Below are positions 1-12,105 of a stretch of 64,000 nucleotides of DNA, piece by piece. The stretch is from Brachypterus glaber (lineage: Eukaryota > Arthropoda > Insecta > Coleoptera > Kateretidae), in the NCBI GenBank assembly GCA_958510825.1, contig OY294048.1, positions 12,479,589-12,543,588 of the forward strand. The letters run 5' to 3'. The position numbers and the translations under genes were made by a program. The stretch's first letter is position 1. Every line of letters begins with the position of its first letter. Below the pieces are notes generated by a model. It had not been told where the DNA came from and did no database searches. It was given only the letters and a program-made list of their open reading frames with translations.

Positions 1-3000
1 CCCCATGTGGTCCAAGCGTTTTTGAAATATATCGTAGTCACAGATTTTCCGAGACAGACCGACCGACAGACAGACTTTTTAGCGGAAATTAAGTATCATT
101 TTTTCTAAAACTTTGAGAAATTAAAAAAAAACAATATTTTTTTTTTAAATATTGCTTTCCCGCTATAAACATTTTAAAAAATTGATTATTTTTGCTTTTT
201 ATGTCGATACAACTCAAAAATAACAAATTTTCCGGACAAACCGATAACTTAAGAATAATTTGAGCTAGAAATTCGGCATACAGATTTGGGATTGTTTTTG
301 ATAAAAATTGAGGTATTTTAGCGAAAGTTGGTTTATAGTGGTTTTTGTGGTCGCTAAAATTTAATCTAACCACCCCAGGCATGGGGGGGGGGGGGGAATA
401 TTTTACAATATTTTCGTAAAAAATGTTGAGTCTTTTTTAAACTGATAATAATAATACTAATAATAATACAAATTTTTTAACTCGGCCCTCTGGAGGAAGG
501 GAAATTAATTAATTAATTAATTAATCTATGGAATTTCGGAAAATCCTTTCTCTATTAAAAACAAATAATGGGAAATCAATATAAAAATGTAAAGATAAAC
601 GGATTTAAAAGTTAATTATAATTAAACAGATTACTGATCTGAGATTAGGTAGGACATAAAGCAGATTGTTTACAAAATATTCTTTCATTAAAAAGATCAA
701 TTACAAACAAGCTATCAAGATTGTAATGATTTGCTTTTCATAGTATACCCTTTACGGATGTGACGAGTATCAAAAACTGGCACACCCAGGATTTTTCTTG
801 GAGGGGCTAGAGCCAAACAAACATTTTAATTATTTTATTCTTTTAGGTAAGTAAAATTGTTAAAATAAATGTAAACAAATAAAATTAGAGGGCTTTGGGG
901 GGCTACAGCCTACCTGTTTTTTTTTAATTTTCATTTTTATTTTCATTTAATCAACATCAAAAAGCCTTTATCCTCGCTTTTATCCGTTTTTTCCGATCAT
1001 CTCATATAATCTTGAACATTATGTAGGGATATCTGCAAATGTGTTCACTTTTTATAATTTGTCCCTTTCATTGTTTCTAGATCTATTTTATTCAGATCTA
1101 TTCCTTTATAAATCAGGCAATCTGTGAACTGGGATTTCCAGGAAGGGAATATAAACATAGGCGGCGACTTTTTAAAATTCCAGGGTAGGGGCAATTTCTT
1201 TTTTGAAATACAAACATATATAAAAGTTATAAGGTGTGTACTTGGGGCAGTAGGGTAAATAACTTTATTTCAAAAAAAGATATAAATTCAAAATTTTTAT
1301 TCGTATGATAATAAAAGTTTTATTTAATTATTGTTTATTTGATGAGGAGTGACGGATCAAAACAGTCGTCATGTCAGACATTATTAAAGGCCAAATTGGC
1401 AGAAACAAGTATGCTTAATGGCACTAAGAGTCTTATGGTACCATTTGCCAAACCTTTTCATCAGAAACGACGATAATATCTTTATCACCAAGAACTCCTT
1501 GTTTTTTAAAATCAAAATGGCGGTTTTGATCCGGTACTCCTCAGATGTATTGGTAGCCCAATCATGATCACAGGGCTTTTTAAAGATTTTTTACAGCGTA
1601 ACCAATACATACAAAAATAATTTTAAAAATATGGATTCCGACAAAATTTAAAAGTTTAAACAAATAAGTCTGTGATCTATCTATGTCAACCATGGCAATA
1701 AGTTTCAGTTTAAACAAATAAAATTTATAAATTTGTTAAAGAGCCTAGCATTGCATGCAGAATTATGAAAGTACTATTAATTTTAAAATAGTTTTACAAT
1801 TTAAAATATTTATGAAAATATTCTTATCTTTTACAAAAATGTAAAAAGAACTAAACGCTGATAAGGAAAATTCTTACGAGATTTATTAAAAGTAAAGACA
1901 ATCTTCTAAATGGGGCCGGCCCCGTGTTACTAGTTCAGGGGAGACCAGGCCCTGGTCCCCCCGGAATCGCGTCTATGAATATAAAGGTCGATGGGATGGC
2001 GTATGGCCTTTAAAATTATAATAGAAAGCCCAGTTGTTACTTTTGATTGTGGACCATTAGTGTCATTCAAAGTTCCATTTTGTCTTTCATAAAATGTTTT
2101 CACTGAAAACTATCTACACAGATAAAAAGGAAATTATAAATTGTTGAGAGTATGTCTTAGTTTTAATTAAAATTTTCAAATTGAAAATTCTGATTTTTAA
2201 ACTGAAGAAATTAGTCTTAAATTGAGAAAGTTTTCCTAACCTGTAAATTTCGAAATATGTACTCAAATTACAAATATTATTATCAAGTACCCATTAAGAG
2301 CAGACCCGTAACTAGGGCGTGGAGAAGGTGGAATTTGCCACGGGCGTAACACTTAAGAGGGGCGCTAATATTTGCCAAAGACTGAAGAATATACCTACTT
2401 ACTTTTAGTTATGAAGAACTTGATAGTTTTTTTTTGTTTATATTTTATATATAATGTCAAATGAGAAGGCGTTTTTATTTTTGTTACTTTTTTCCTTCTT
2501 TAATTAACCTAATAAAAAAGTGTAAACATTTCAGTTGTTTTTATATCGAATAGCGGACACAAAGTAATAACCTGTCACAGGTGCAAACAACTCCAGTTAC
2601 AATTTTAATTTAGAGTCTTAAAACGTGAGTCTCTGGTTGATAACATTTCCCAAATATTATTCTACGTGTTTCAAATAGAACGCAGTGACTAATATCTAAA
2701 ACGTATTATGCTGCTCTCGTATAAGGGATTCCCCTCAGACGAAGTTACGCGAACCGCACCCGAATTGGTATGATTATCGCCTTTTAGCACACTTTCGCAA
2801 ATGAGACACAGCGGTCTATTTCGAACACGGATAATAAATAAACTTAATTAAAAATAAATAAAAGTCTATAAAGAAATTGCACTGCTCTACTACAGAATTT
2901 CCACAATCAATGAGAAAATCCCTACCAAAATGTCATATAGCTGCTATTTCACGCTTTTTTGCGATCATCAGTGAGCATATATTAGTATGGTGGCTTTCGG

Positions 3001-3792
3001 ACTGACTGTTGAAAATTTTAAATACTTATTAAAAATAAGTATAACTGTATCGAGAGCCTACAAATTGGTGGCGCCATCTAATGTTTGCACAAAAGTACTA
3101 CACATTAGATGTTGGCAGACCTGTAATCTGATAAGAATTATCTATATCTAGATACACAGGCGGACAAAAATTTTTGTCTCGAAGCCAGCACCTAGTAACG
3201 ACACGGCAAATCAAATTATAAATGAAAATAAAGTTTAGTGCCTTATAGACGGCAAACTATTAAAATCTATAAAGAAATTGCACTGCTCTACTACAGAATT
3301 TTCACAATCAATGAGAAAATCCCTACCAAAATGTCATATAGCTGCTATTTCACGCTTTTTTGCGATCATCAGTGAGCATATATTGGTATGGTGGCTTTCG
3401 CACTGACTGTTGAAAAATTTAATTGCTTATTAAAAATAAGTATAACTGTATCGAGAGTGTATCTAGATATAGATAATTCTTTGTGCAAACATTAGATGGC
3501 GCCACCAATTTGTACGCTCTCGATACAGTTATACTTATTTTTAATAAGTATTTAAAATTTTCAACAGTCAGTGCGAAAGTTAATTTATTTAAATATAAAA
3601 CTTAATTTAAAGGTTTATTAAATTAAATGCGAGACCTTTTCATTTTCATAATTTATCAAAATGAAATAGTAAATTATTCTATAAATTATTAGTTTTTACG
3701 AAATTTTATTGTATTATATTATTGTATAAAATTATAAATGCCCTTTTTCGAAAACTTCTGATGTCTATTTTTTGTTACAGAATAAAACAAAA

Positions 3793-3906
3793 ATGAGGCA
3801 CCACAGTAGCAACTACAAAACAAGCAAAAATCAAAATACAACAAATAATGCAGTCCACGTGGAACCTCCAAATGCTGATTCTGTCTATAATAACCCAACA
3901 ACTTGA
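3793..3906 (+). promoter_or_regulatory. Upstream ORF overlapping the mGluR start codon
   Basis: An ATG at 3793 opens a 37-codon frame that ends with TGA at 3904-3906. It is out of frame with the receptor ATG at 3848 and overlaps it by about 59 bases. A polypyrimidine run followed by TTACAG ends at 3780 and looks like a 3' splice site, so both ATGs probably lie in one exon with a short 5' leader. If the leader is transcribed as inferred, ribosomes meet the uORF first and would need leaky scanning to start the receptor. Whether it acts in translation cannot be seen from the sequence. Confidence 0.35.
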
Positions 3907-4535
3907 CAGTGTTAAAAACACAGATTTAGATAAAAGATCATCAGCTTTCCTTAATGGAGATTTTATAATCGGAGCTTTAATCCCTTTACACCATCAACCT
4001 TCATCTAAAAGACAAACGCCTAATTTAGGCCTCAAGTGCGGTGACATCAGGGAATTGTACGGAATTCAAAGGGCAGAAGTTGCGTTACAAACATTAGATA
4101 AAATTAACAGGGATCAAAATTTATTACCGAATCTGACTCTCGGGGTTGAGATCCGTGATGAGTGTTGGTACGCTCCAGTGGCTCTACAGCAAAGTATCGA
4201 ACTTATAAGAGACGCCATTACACCTGTCTCTAACAAAGAATCGTGTCCCGGTTTTGTGGATTCGCAATTAGTGTCAAGCGAAAGTGAGAATAGGGGTCCA
4301 TTAATAGGTGTAGTGGGACCTGGTTCAAGTTCGGTAGCCCTTCAAGTGCAAAATTTATTGCAATTATTTCATTTGCCGCAAGTCGGTTATTCGACAACTT
4401 CTAGAGATCTTTCGGATAAGAGTCGTTTCAACTACTTTCTTAGAGTTGTCCCTTCGGATTATTACCAAGCGCAAGTTATTTTAGACATCGTGCGATATTT
4501 TGGATGGACTTATGTGTCTGCTGTAAACACGGATG
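3848..4535 (+). CDS. mGluR: Metabotropic glutamate receptor, coding exon 1 (residues 1-229)
   Basis: First coding exon of a class C GPCR that senses an amino-acid ligand, probably glutamate, at the neuronal surface. Translation gives a short hydrophobic leader (about residues 8-16), then the start of the Venus-flytrap domain with GDFIIGAL, CGDIRELYGIQRAE, LTLGVEIRDECW, GPGSSSVALQVQNLLQLF and RVVPSDYYQA, all close to group I (mGluR1/5) receptors. Residues aligning with mGluR1 ligand contacts are present: Y71 (Y74), R75 (R78), S161 (S165), T184 (T188) and D204 (D208). N95-L-T is a possible glycosylation site. The ATG is chosen because an in-frame TGA lies at 3794-3796, after a likely 5'-leader acceptor ending at 3780, with no other in-frame ATG between. 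The exon ends in phase 1 at GATG|GTAAGT. The leader is weak for a signal peptide. Family assignment is firm; the subgroup is less so. Confidence 0.93.
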
Positions 4536-6713
4536 GTAAGTATTATAAAAAAAGGTTTTTGGTACAGTTCTATTGAGATTTATCCAAAACCTGAAGCCTT
4601 GGCGCTCCACAATACAGAGATTTGGATTCAGAACCCGAAAATTATTCAAACCTCGAGGAAATATATTTTTCCTACGATCCCCTATGAAAATGACATTTAC
4701 CACATTCTTTTGTTCTTTAGAAAACGCCTTATATCACACTTGTTTGATATTTTCATATCACCCTAGTTTGATATTTATGTATGAAGGTTTGCCTAATTTT
4801 GTTTAGATATTTACGTTGTATATTTTAAGAATTCTACTCACCTCGTTTTATATGCCATTTACCATCTTTTATTACAGACTTTTTTGATGTCTTTTAGTTT
4901 TTCAATCCAAATATTTCTGTTTTTCATGTCAAAAATACAAACTATAGTTATAAACTTACTATTTTGACCCAGGTCAATATAACTTATATGTTTTATTAAT
5001 GTCTAGATTTTATAAATATTACCTAATTTGTGATTTAGTTACCTTACATTTTATAAAAAACATCAACATTTCCTCATGAAATGTAAAATATTGTAGAATT
5101 TTACAGTCATATGGTAGAATACCCACAGAAATCAAATTTAATTAGTAAACTATCAAATTTTCCTTGATTTAAAATATGCTTGCGGTTAGGCAACCCATTA
5201 AACAGTGTTGAGCTTCCATAATAATATGTTGTATTAAATATAAAACTAAGAAAACTAAAAGTAAATAAAAAACATGTTTCCTGTTGACATACATATATAA
5301 ATTTGTATGCTATTTTGTGTTTTGCTTTTTTTTAAAATTCTCGGAATAAGTAATAAGTATTAGAAAATATTAAATTAAGAATTCCTAAAGTTTAAACTTT
5401 ATATTTGTGTATTTCTTACACTCGTGGGGTTTCCTCACTCGCCTGGCGCGTCTTCCCACTCGCGTGAAATATGTCACTTTCCACACTAGTTATGTAATAT
5501 ACCATATTAGCAGACCTGTGTAACATTTTGCGTTCTCCTACTCTTTCCAGACCGAGTCATGTCGACCTGTGTTATTTAATAACTTAACTGTAATTTGCGA
5601 ACTAATTCGCTTAAATCCCACAAGGTATTTAACTGTTGACAGCATTCTACTTTACGGTCCATAGGCTTCCGCGGGACTTAAATATTTTACAGGAATTTGC
5701 CACAAGGTACTAAACCAGTTTTAAATATTTAACACATAACTAGCATAGGTTAAATAAGATAAATAATTAAATGTAGTTTCGGGCTAAATTATAGGATCCT
5801 AGGAGTAGGTTATATAATACTAAATTTAAAAGGTCTATTGAAACCACAGCTCTAAAATATCTCGAAATAAAATCAATTTAATAAGTGAACCTGTATAGTG
5901 GCCTCCCCATTTATAGTAGAATGTTTACATTTGAAACAGATTAATGTAAGACAGAGACGTATTTAAATTTTATTATATTAAATACGTATTTATGCTATAT
6001 AGCTCAATGCACAGAACATAAATTAAAAATAATAAAGCCTGTCCAGTAAATATATATTGATAAAAATGCCTTGTGGGTGTGGCTAAATCTTGTGTGAAAT
6101 ATGATTGGATAGCGTAGAAAGTTAATTGGCTGAAATCAGTCAAAGTGGATAAAAATACATTAGTTTAAATGACTCTAAAGTTATGCAACGTCCCGATTGG
6201 ACAAACAATTTAACACGCGCCAGAAAAAAATAGCCTCTGCTGAAAAAAATCTGTCATAACTCTGGCAATGACTATACATTTACATGTATTTTACGCTTAT
6301 TGTTTCAAGAGATGTTATGTTTTTGAATTATTTTTTTAACTAGGTATTTTGCTTACAAAAATTAAAACAATTTGCAAAATGAGTTTTTTTTTTGAAAGTT
6401 TAAAAATTTTCGGCTTTTATCAAATAATATGATCCATCAAACTGGAAAATGCCAAAACTTAAGACTTCTAAAAAAATTTACCTGCGGCGGTAAATGTGAA
6501 TGTTACAGGGCTCATCTGTCTATTTGATTTTTTTTAAGTAAAGTTCTTTTTAATATTTATTTTCCTAACTAGTGTATTAAGCAGCATTTTATCCACGCAA
6601 AGAATATCAGCTCACGACGCCTTACTAACTGCTGCTGGGATCGTGCCTAACATTCTCCCATGCGAAATGAGTTACTTTACGTACACGTTATATAATAATC
6701 TATTTTTTTACAG
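4536..6713 (+). other. mGluR intron 1
   Basis: A 2178-base intron with a GTAAGT donor at 4536 and a TTTTTTTACAG acceptor ending at 6713. It is AT-rich, and I see no gene or clear mobile element in it. Short open frames just after the donor (4573-4806) show no family resemblance and are read as chance. Confidence 0.85.
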
Positions 6714-6960
6714 AAAACTATGGTCAGTCTGGTATTCAAGCCTTCCGTGAGCTAGCAGAAGAAGCGGACGTATGCATAGCAAGAGAGGATTCGGTCCTGA
6801 GCAATGCAGCTGATGAAGTTTTTGACAAAGTTATTCTAAACTTAAAACAGGACCCAAACGCTGTTGTGGTTGTGTGTTTTTGTGAGGGACTCACTGTAAG
6901 AGGGTTGCTTAAAGCTACCAGAAGGCTAAATATGACCCACCATTTTCTCTTTATTGGAAG
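6714..6960 (+). CDS. mGluR: Metabotropic glutamate receptor, coding exon 2 (residues 230-311)
   Basis: Joins exon 1 in phase: the leftover G plus AA makes Glu230, giving T-D-E-N-Y-G as in family members. It encodes the mid-lobe of the Venus-flytrap domain. Y232 aligns with mGluR1 Y236. The stretch VVCFCEGLTVRGLLKA carries E287, aligning with E292. N302-M-T is a possible glycosylation site. The exon ends in phase 2 at GGAAG|GTAATT. It is intact and free of stops. Partial, degraded copies of its 3' half and of the adjoining intron lie downstream (7161-7221, 7436-7487, 9019-9143). Confidence 0.93.
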
Positions 6961-7160
6961 GTAATTAAAACTTTATATTTCAGTATAAAGAACATTTTAC
7001 ATTTTTATTTATTCCGCTCATAATATTAATTTTTGTATTAATTTGAAATATTTCAAAAACACTGACTTTCTGGATTTTGAGCGTGATCCTATTATATGCC
7101 TTAAAAATATAAAGCTGCACTGTTCAGTCAGGTGTAATTTTTTTGTACCCAACCAACGCA

Positions 7161-7487
7161 TCTGATAATGTTTTGACAAAGTTATTCTCAACTTAAAACA
7201 GGTTGGAAGGTAATTAAAACTTATATTAATATTTCAACCTTAAAAGATTTTACATTTTCACTATTTCGCTTATATTATTATTAATTTTTGTATGAATTTT
7301 AACGAGTTTTTCGTTAATAAACTTGCTTATTTTCCAAGATCCTTTTCTTTAAAAAACTGATTTTCTGGATTTTGTGCGTGATCCTAAAGTTGCATTGGTC
7401 AGGTAAGTGTTTTTTGGACCGGATCAACTCGGCTCATGAAATTTTTGACAAAGTTATTCTCAACTTTAAACAGTAACCCAAGTAACA
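7161..7487 (+). pseudogene. Decayed duplicates of mGluR exon 2 (units 2 and 3)
   Basis: 7161-7202 nearly repeats exon positions 6808-6851 (TTTTGACAAAGTTATTCT core). After a deletion of about 105 bases, 7203-7221 repeats the exon 2 end and donor (TTGGAAGGTAATTAAAACT). The following intron sequence to about 7400 also matches the parent intron after 6961, including TTTCTGGATTTTG and GCGTGATCCTA. A third start lies at 7436-7487. These are tandem copies of part of exon 2 plus its flanking intron. Deletion and base changes leave no usable exon. A CCCAAGTAACACAGTA inverted-repeat element begins at the end of the third copy. Confidence 0.8.
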
Positions 7488-7598
7488 CAGTATTATAAAG
7501 TATTTCTTACCGATCTTTCACAGCACACTTGCAGCCATATGGCTGTAATTTTGTTACGAAAGAGCAGCAAGGGATGCTTTATGGCTACTGTGTTACTT
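7487..7598. mobile_element. Short palindromic MITE in a duplicated exon copy
   Basis: Inverted ends AAGTAACACAGTA (7490) and TACTGTGTTACTT (7586-7598) flank about 80 bases that include an inner GCCATATGGC palindrome. The left edge resembles the CCCAAGCAACA ends of the palindromes at 30315 and 30488, so they may be related. It carries no coding sequence. Confidence 0.55.
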
Positions 7599-7599
7599 A

Positions 7600-9018
7600 A
7601 TTTATAAGAAAAACAATAATTCTTAAGATCAGAAAGAGAAATAATGCTTGCGCCTTCGCCATAATTGTAAATATCAAATAAAAATAGCCATTTATTAAGA
7701 AAATGTTTTTTTCTCACTACCAACTAGGTAAGTTTACATTACTGAATTAAAAATTCGTCAATAATGGAAAGTACTACATCGAGCACACTTAGTGATAGAT
7801 AAAATGTATACAAACAAAACCGTATTTAAAAACAGAAAAAACTATTTACCGCGCAAGGACACTAAGTGTCCGACACTTACCGCAGGGAGACACAAGTCTA
7901 GTATTTTTAATTTTATAGAGTGATTCCATAAAAAAAATATTTCTTGATGTGATAAACACATATAAATGTCAAACCAACCCTGTAGGTCTAGGTTCATTAA
8001 AATAAACAAAAAAAAAACAATTTTTTTTTGGAAAACATAAAAAAAAATTCAAAAAATTTTAATTTTTTTTCTTCTTTGAAAAACAAAATAAAATGAAAAA
8101 TAATGTTTCGGACAATATGGTTTTTATTCCATTTTACCCTAAGCCCACCGCGATTTTTACCAAAAACAATCCCAGTCTAGAACTTTGGATAAGCAACGCA
8201 TGATCCACATTTGAAGTATTTAGCACAAAGCGTTCTCGAGTTATTGTGGTTAAAAATTAAGAGACCGACAGACAGACATATAGACAGTATCAGTAGTCGT
8301 CTACATCTGGCAATAGATGGCGCACAAATATTCATCAATCTACTGACATTATTTCTTTTGTTAATACAGTTTAAACGTTTTCTCAATTAGCATACAGAGT
8401 CGACTCTTGGTACTGAAGAGGGCCAGCAGCCTGAAACTATCAGTCTACCAATATCATTCTGTACGATGTAGTGATGGAAAACCAGAGCCAATAACCGGTT
8501 TTCGGTTAACCGGGTGCGAAAATTAACTCCGACCGGTTTTCGGTGAAAACTCGGAAACAAGAACCGGTTTAAACCGGTTTTCGTTAAACCATTTACATGA
8601 CTAGTCCCATGAAAAAAGGCTTTGTCCTTGGCAGAAAATTAAAGAAAAAACAGGTTCTCACCTCCTCTCAAAAAAAGCTTTAAGTACCCCTGAGAAAAAT
8701 TTTGATGACTAAAAAAAAAAGTCCTCACCTACCTCTGGAAAGCGTTTTACGCCCCAGATTTTACCACTTCACCGAAACCCGGTTAAAATCCAATAATAAG
8801 CGGTTAACCGATTTTTCTAAATACCCATAACTGGTCACAAAAAAAAACGGTTTTTTTCTTAGATTAATGAAAAATTTAATTATTATTAATGTCTAAAAAT
8901 AGTGTAGTAATTGAGGACACAGTTGTCCTTCTTGGGGCTCAACGTGTTAAAATATGAATGAATGTATTAGTCTACACGTCAAGGTGGCTTTGCACTGTAA
9001 AGTCATCTTAGTACATGC
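7600..9018. other. Repeat-derived filler between exon 2 duplicate halves
   Basis: No gene is seen. At 8470-8830 there is a cluster of AACCGGTTTTCGG-type motifs in both orientations, like the subterminal repeats of hAT-class transposons. 8617-8760 (TTTTGATGACTAAAAAA with CCTCACCT) resembles pieces at 21800-21880 and 22340-22460. 7950-8110 is A/T-homopolymer rich. This block appears to have split one copy of exon 2 in two (7436-7487 and 9019 onward). Confidence 0.4.
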
Positions 9019-9143
9019 GTTTTGTGTTTTTGTGAAGGCTTTGTAAAGCCTTTATACTGTATACTGTAACAGGATTGCCTAAGGCTACCAGAAGGTTAAA
9101 TATAACCCATCATTTTCTCTTTAAAGGGAGGTAATAAAAAACT
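9019..9143 (+). pseudogene. Decayed duplicate of mGluR exon 2, 3' half
   Basis: TTTTGTGTTTTTGTGAAGG matches the exon segment encoding VCFCEG. From 9065, ACAGGATTGCCTAAGGCTACC and then AGAAGGTTAAATATAACCCATCATTTTCTCTTT parallels the exon end encoding KATRRLNMTHHFLF, followed by GGGAGGTAATAAAAA in place of the donor. An insertion of about 30 bases and base changes break the frame. It continues the copy that begins at 7436. Confidence 0.75.
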
Positions 9144-9656
9144 ATATCAGCGAAAGTTGGCTTTTTGTTGACACATTATATATTTATGTTACAATTTTTA
9201 ATACACTAAAAAAACTATTTCAGAAATTATTACCTTACAAAGTAATATACTTACTTAAATGCAAAAAAAATTCACCACCTTCAAAATTAAAATTAAAATT
9301 CAAATATTTTGAAAACTACTTTTTGTTGGATTTCTTTTGTTTTAAAACCTACACTTTCTTTACCCATTCTATTATATACTATTTACAGTAAATGGTATAT
9401 AGGTATACCATAGGTATATTCATCCTGACATTTATGTCAATGTCTCTACTTGAATTTTACATTTCTTATCAAAATTAAGGTTTTTGCAGTCTGAACGTTA
9501 GTAATTACTACCATGAACAAAGAAGAACACATTTTAAACATCTGGATATAATATTTTTATAGAGGAAAAATCTATTTGTATTTCTTGTCCTGTCCACAAG
9601 CTTGGAGCTTATTTGCGGCTCTCCATGACTCTGTACCCTTGAATCCACACAACAAA

Positions 9657-9928
<272 letters not shown>

Positions 9929-10866
9929 TACTTTTTGTCATTGGAAAATAACTTTATTAAATTAGTTTGTCAATCAGATAGTAACTTTACTCCTTTAAAT
10001 CTTCAACAAGAACAACATTCATTACAAATTCCATCAAATCAAGATAACATTAATTCCTGGGAAGCAAAAATATTACATGGAAAATATCCTAAAATACTAA
10101 ATTCAAATTTAATAGATAAAAAAGCATCACTAAAATGGCTTCAAGATGGGTATCTACATGGTGAAACGGAGGGATTTATTATTTCAATTCAGGATCAAGT
10201 AATAAAAACTCGTAATTATGAAAAGTTTATTTTAAAACAAAATGTGAATGATACATGTCGTAAATGTAATAAAGCAGGTGAAACTTTGGACCATATTATT
10301 GCAGGATGTAGTTTACTTGCTGACAATACTTATTTGCACAGACATAATCAAGTTGCTAAGATTATTCATAAACGATTGGCCCTGAAGTATAAACTTATAA
10401 GTAATCCACCTCCTTATTATAAATATAAACCAGATGCAGTGCTTGAATCTAGGGATTATGTTTTATATTGGGATCGTGTTATACAAACAGATAAAACTAT
10501 AGATCACAATCGACCAGATATTATTTTATTGGATAAATTAAATAAAAGTGCGATAATAATTTAGATCAAAATTTAACAAAAACGGAATACATAAAAATTA
10601 ACAAGTATGAAAATTTAGCTATTGAAATTAAAAATATTTGGAAATTAAGAAATGTCAAAATTATACCGCTGGTTATCTCTGCAAATGGAGTTGTAACCAA
10701 AAATTTAAAGGAAAATTTAAGAAAAATTGAATTACCTGAAAATTTAATGATATTAATGCAACGTGCGACAATTCTCCAAACCTGTCACATAGTTAGGAAA
10801 TTTCTTAACGGTATCTGATGGAACAATATTTGTATTTTAAAATATAATGTATTTAATTGAGATTTA
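9929..10866 (+). mobile_element. 5'-truncated LINE 3' end, R4/Dong-like
   Basis: Retrotransposon fragment holding only the C-terminal part of the polyprotein and a short 3' end. (AAT)n precedes it and a TAA-rich tail follows at 10867-10899. Non-LTR elements of the R2/R4 type carry a CCHC zinc knuckle and a restriction-like endonuclease here, and the Bombyx element Dong inserts into TAA repeats. The context therefore suggests a Dong-like target preference. Clade assignment is inference. Confidence 0.65.
9935..10818 (+). pseudogene. LINE polyprotein C-terminus: CCHC knuckle and endonuclease, broken
   Basis: A 209-codon frame runs to TAG at 10562-10564. It contains a C-x2-C-x8-H-x4-C knuckle (C108, C111, H120, C125), an RHN triplet at 136-138 and an NRPDIILLDK stretch with PD at 194-195, the layout of the restriction-like endonuclease in R2/R4-type LINEs. 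There is no start codon; the frame simply opens after the AAT array. Family-like coding continues in another frame from about 10563 (D-Q-N-L-T-K-T-E-Y) to TGA at 10816-10818, ending with TCHIVRKFLNGI. A small deletion at 10562 therefore broke the frame and probably removed a few conserved residues. The copy is dead, and no reverse transcriptase domain is present. Confidence 0.7.
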
Positions 10867-11027
10867 ATAAAAATAATAATAATAATAATCATAATAATTT
10901 ACTCAGAACACACGATAACCGGTCACGGTAGAGGCTTACTCCACGGACGTGGAGAGCAGTTGCCACAATTTTCCCGCACGTCGCCTCGGTCATCGGAGGA
11001 CGAGGTGGACCTGTCGGGTCTTATTTC
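10867..11027. other. TAA tail and GC-rich island between AAT arrays
   Basis: 10867-10899 is a short TAA-rich run. 10905-11027 is clearly more GC-rich than its surroundings (CACGGTAGAGGCTTAC, CGTCGCCTCGG, GAGGACGAGGTGGACC) and runs straight into the next AAT array. It may be the edge of another retroelement copy inserted in the same microsatellite. It is too short to name. Confidence 0.5.
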
Positions 11028-11258
<231 letters not shown>

Positions 11259-11375
11259 CCATTTACATTTATCTATTGCATATTTCCAAATACTTAAAAA
11301 ATCATTTCAAATATTTAGAAAACTACTAGTTGTATTTTTTTTTAAACCTGAGATTTCTCTACGCATTCCATTATA

Positions 11376-11905
11376 TACAGGTTGGCCCATAAGTCACTTT
11401 ACCATTTAAATATTAAATAACTTTTTTGTTTGTCAATTTTTTTTTTGTTTATTTCTTTTAGAGTACAGGAAATGGAAAATATGTATTATATCATGTCTTT
11501 TAAATGACGTCCATTTTCCGCATTGCAAGCACGGGCTCTTTTCACGACATTTTCCATGACGGCTCCTAACATGTCTGGCTTAAGCTGTTGAATAGTCTAA
11601 AGAAAAAAGACAGGTGCTGTAAAATCAGACGACCGTAAAGAAAAATGAAAATCCGAATTTCGCGAAATTATTCGCTCTTCGAAAATCTGCCCTAAAAGCT
11701 GCATTGTGGCTCTGGCCTCATGGGCAGTTGCCCCATCTTGCTTCCACCAAGCGGAAAATGGATGTCATTTGGACAACATAATTTTTCATAGATAGTTAAA
11801 AAAAATCTATTTTCTGTACTCTATATTGCAAAAGAAATAAATAAAAAAAATTGACTAACAAAAAAGTTGTTCAATTTCTAAATGGTAAAGTATTAGTTGA
11901 CGTGC
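11376..11905 (-). mobile_element. Tc1/mariner-like transposon remnant
   Basis: Imperfect terminal inverted repeats of about 110 bases: ACTTTACCATTT, then AACTTTTTTGTT, TCAATTTTTTTT and TTCTTTTAGAGTACAG on the left, mirrored at 11800-11895 on the right. The left tip TATACAGGTTGGCCCATAA resembles the TACAGGGTG tips of mariner-type elements. Between the arms lies the C-terminal part of a DDE transposase on the minus strand. It is internally deleted and inactive. Confidence 0.75.
11486..11752 (-). pseudogene. DDE transposase C-terminal fragment
   Basis: Minus-strand translation reads WWKQDGATAHEARATMQLL, then RSSDFTAPVFFL, a TAG stop (11597-11599), then LKPDMLGAVMENVVKRARAC and a natural-looking stop at 11486-11488. 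This is the familiar (Q)QDGA-x-H ... RSPDL-T-DFFLWG ... LK pattern of mariner-type transposases in insects, including the region of the second catalytic Asp. The in-frame stop and missing N-terminal two thirds make it a pseudogene. Confidence 0.75.
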
Positions 11906-11929
11906 AAAACCTCGTTGATATATCTCAAA

Positions 11930-12105
11930 GGGTTCCTGAGTTATTAAATAAAAACCGATTTTTTCAGCCACTTTTAAAGGGGCGTAGCTCCCTTATGACG
12001 CATTTTTAGACATATGTTTATAGGAACTTTTTATCATATTTTATGATGTAGAATCATCTGTTAAAATTTCCGACGCTATTTCAAATACACCGTGTATAAC
12101 TACCT
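11930..12105 (-). repeat. Dispersed repeat end (GGGAGCTACG family)
   Basis: Contains GGGGCGTAGCTCCCTTA, GATGTAGAATCATCTGTTAA and ACACCGTGTATA. The same blocks recur at 18995-19110, 34490-34640, 31560-31700 and 59310-59350, in either orientation. They form the arms of short elements ending in ACAGGGTG or ACGGTGTA. Confidence 0.6.

Noticed and set aside
4476..4806. Several small frames just after mGluR exon 1
   Set aside because: They lie past a strong GTAAGT donor, mutually overlap and match nothing.
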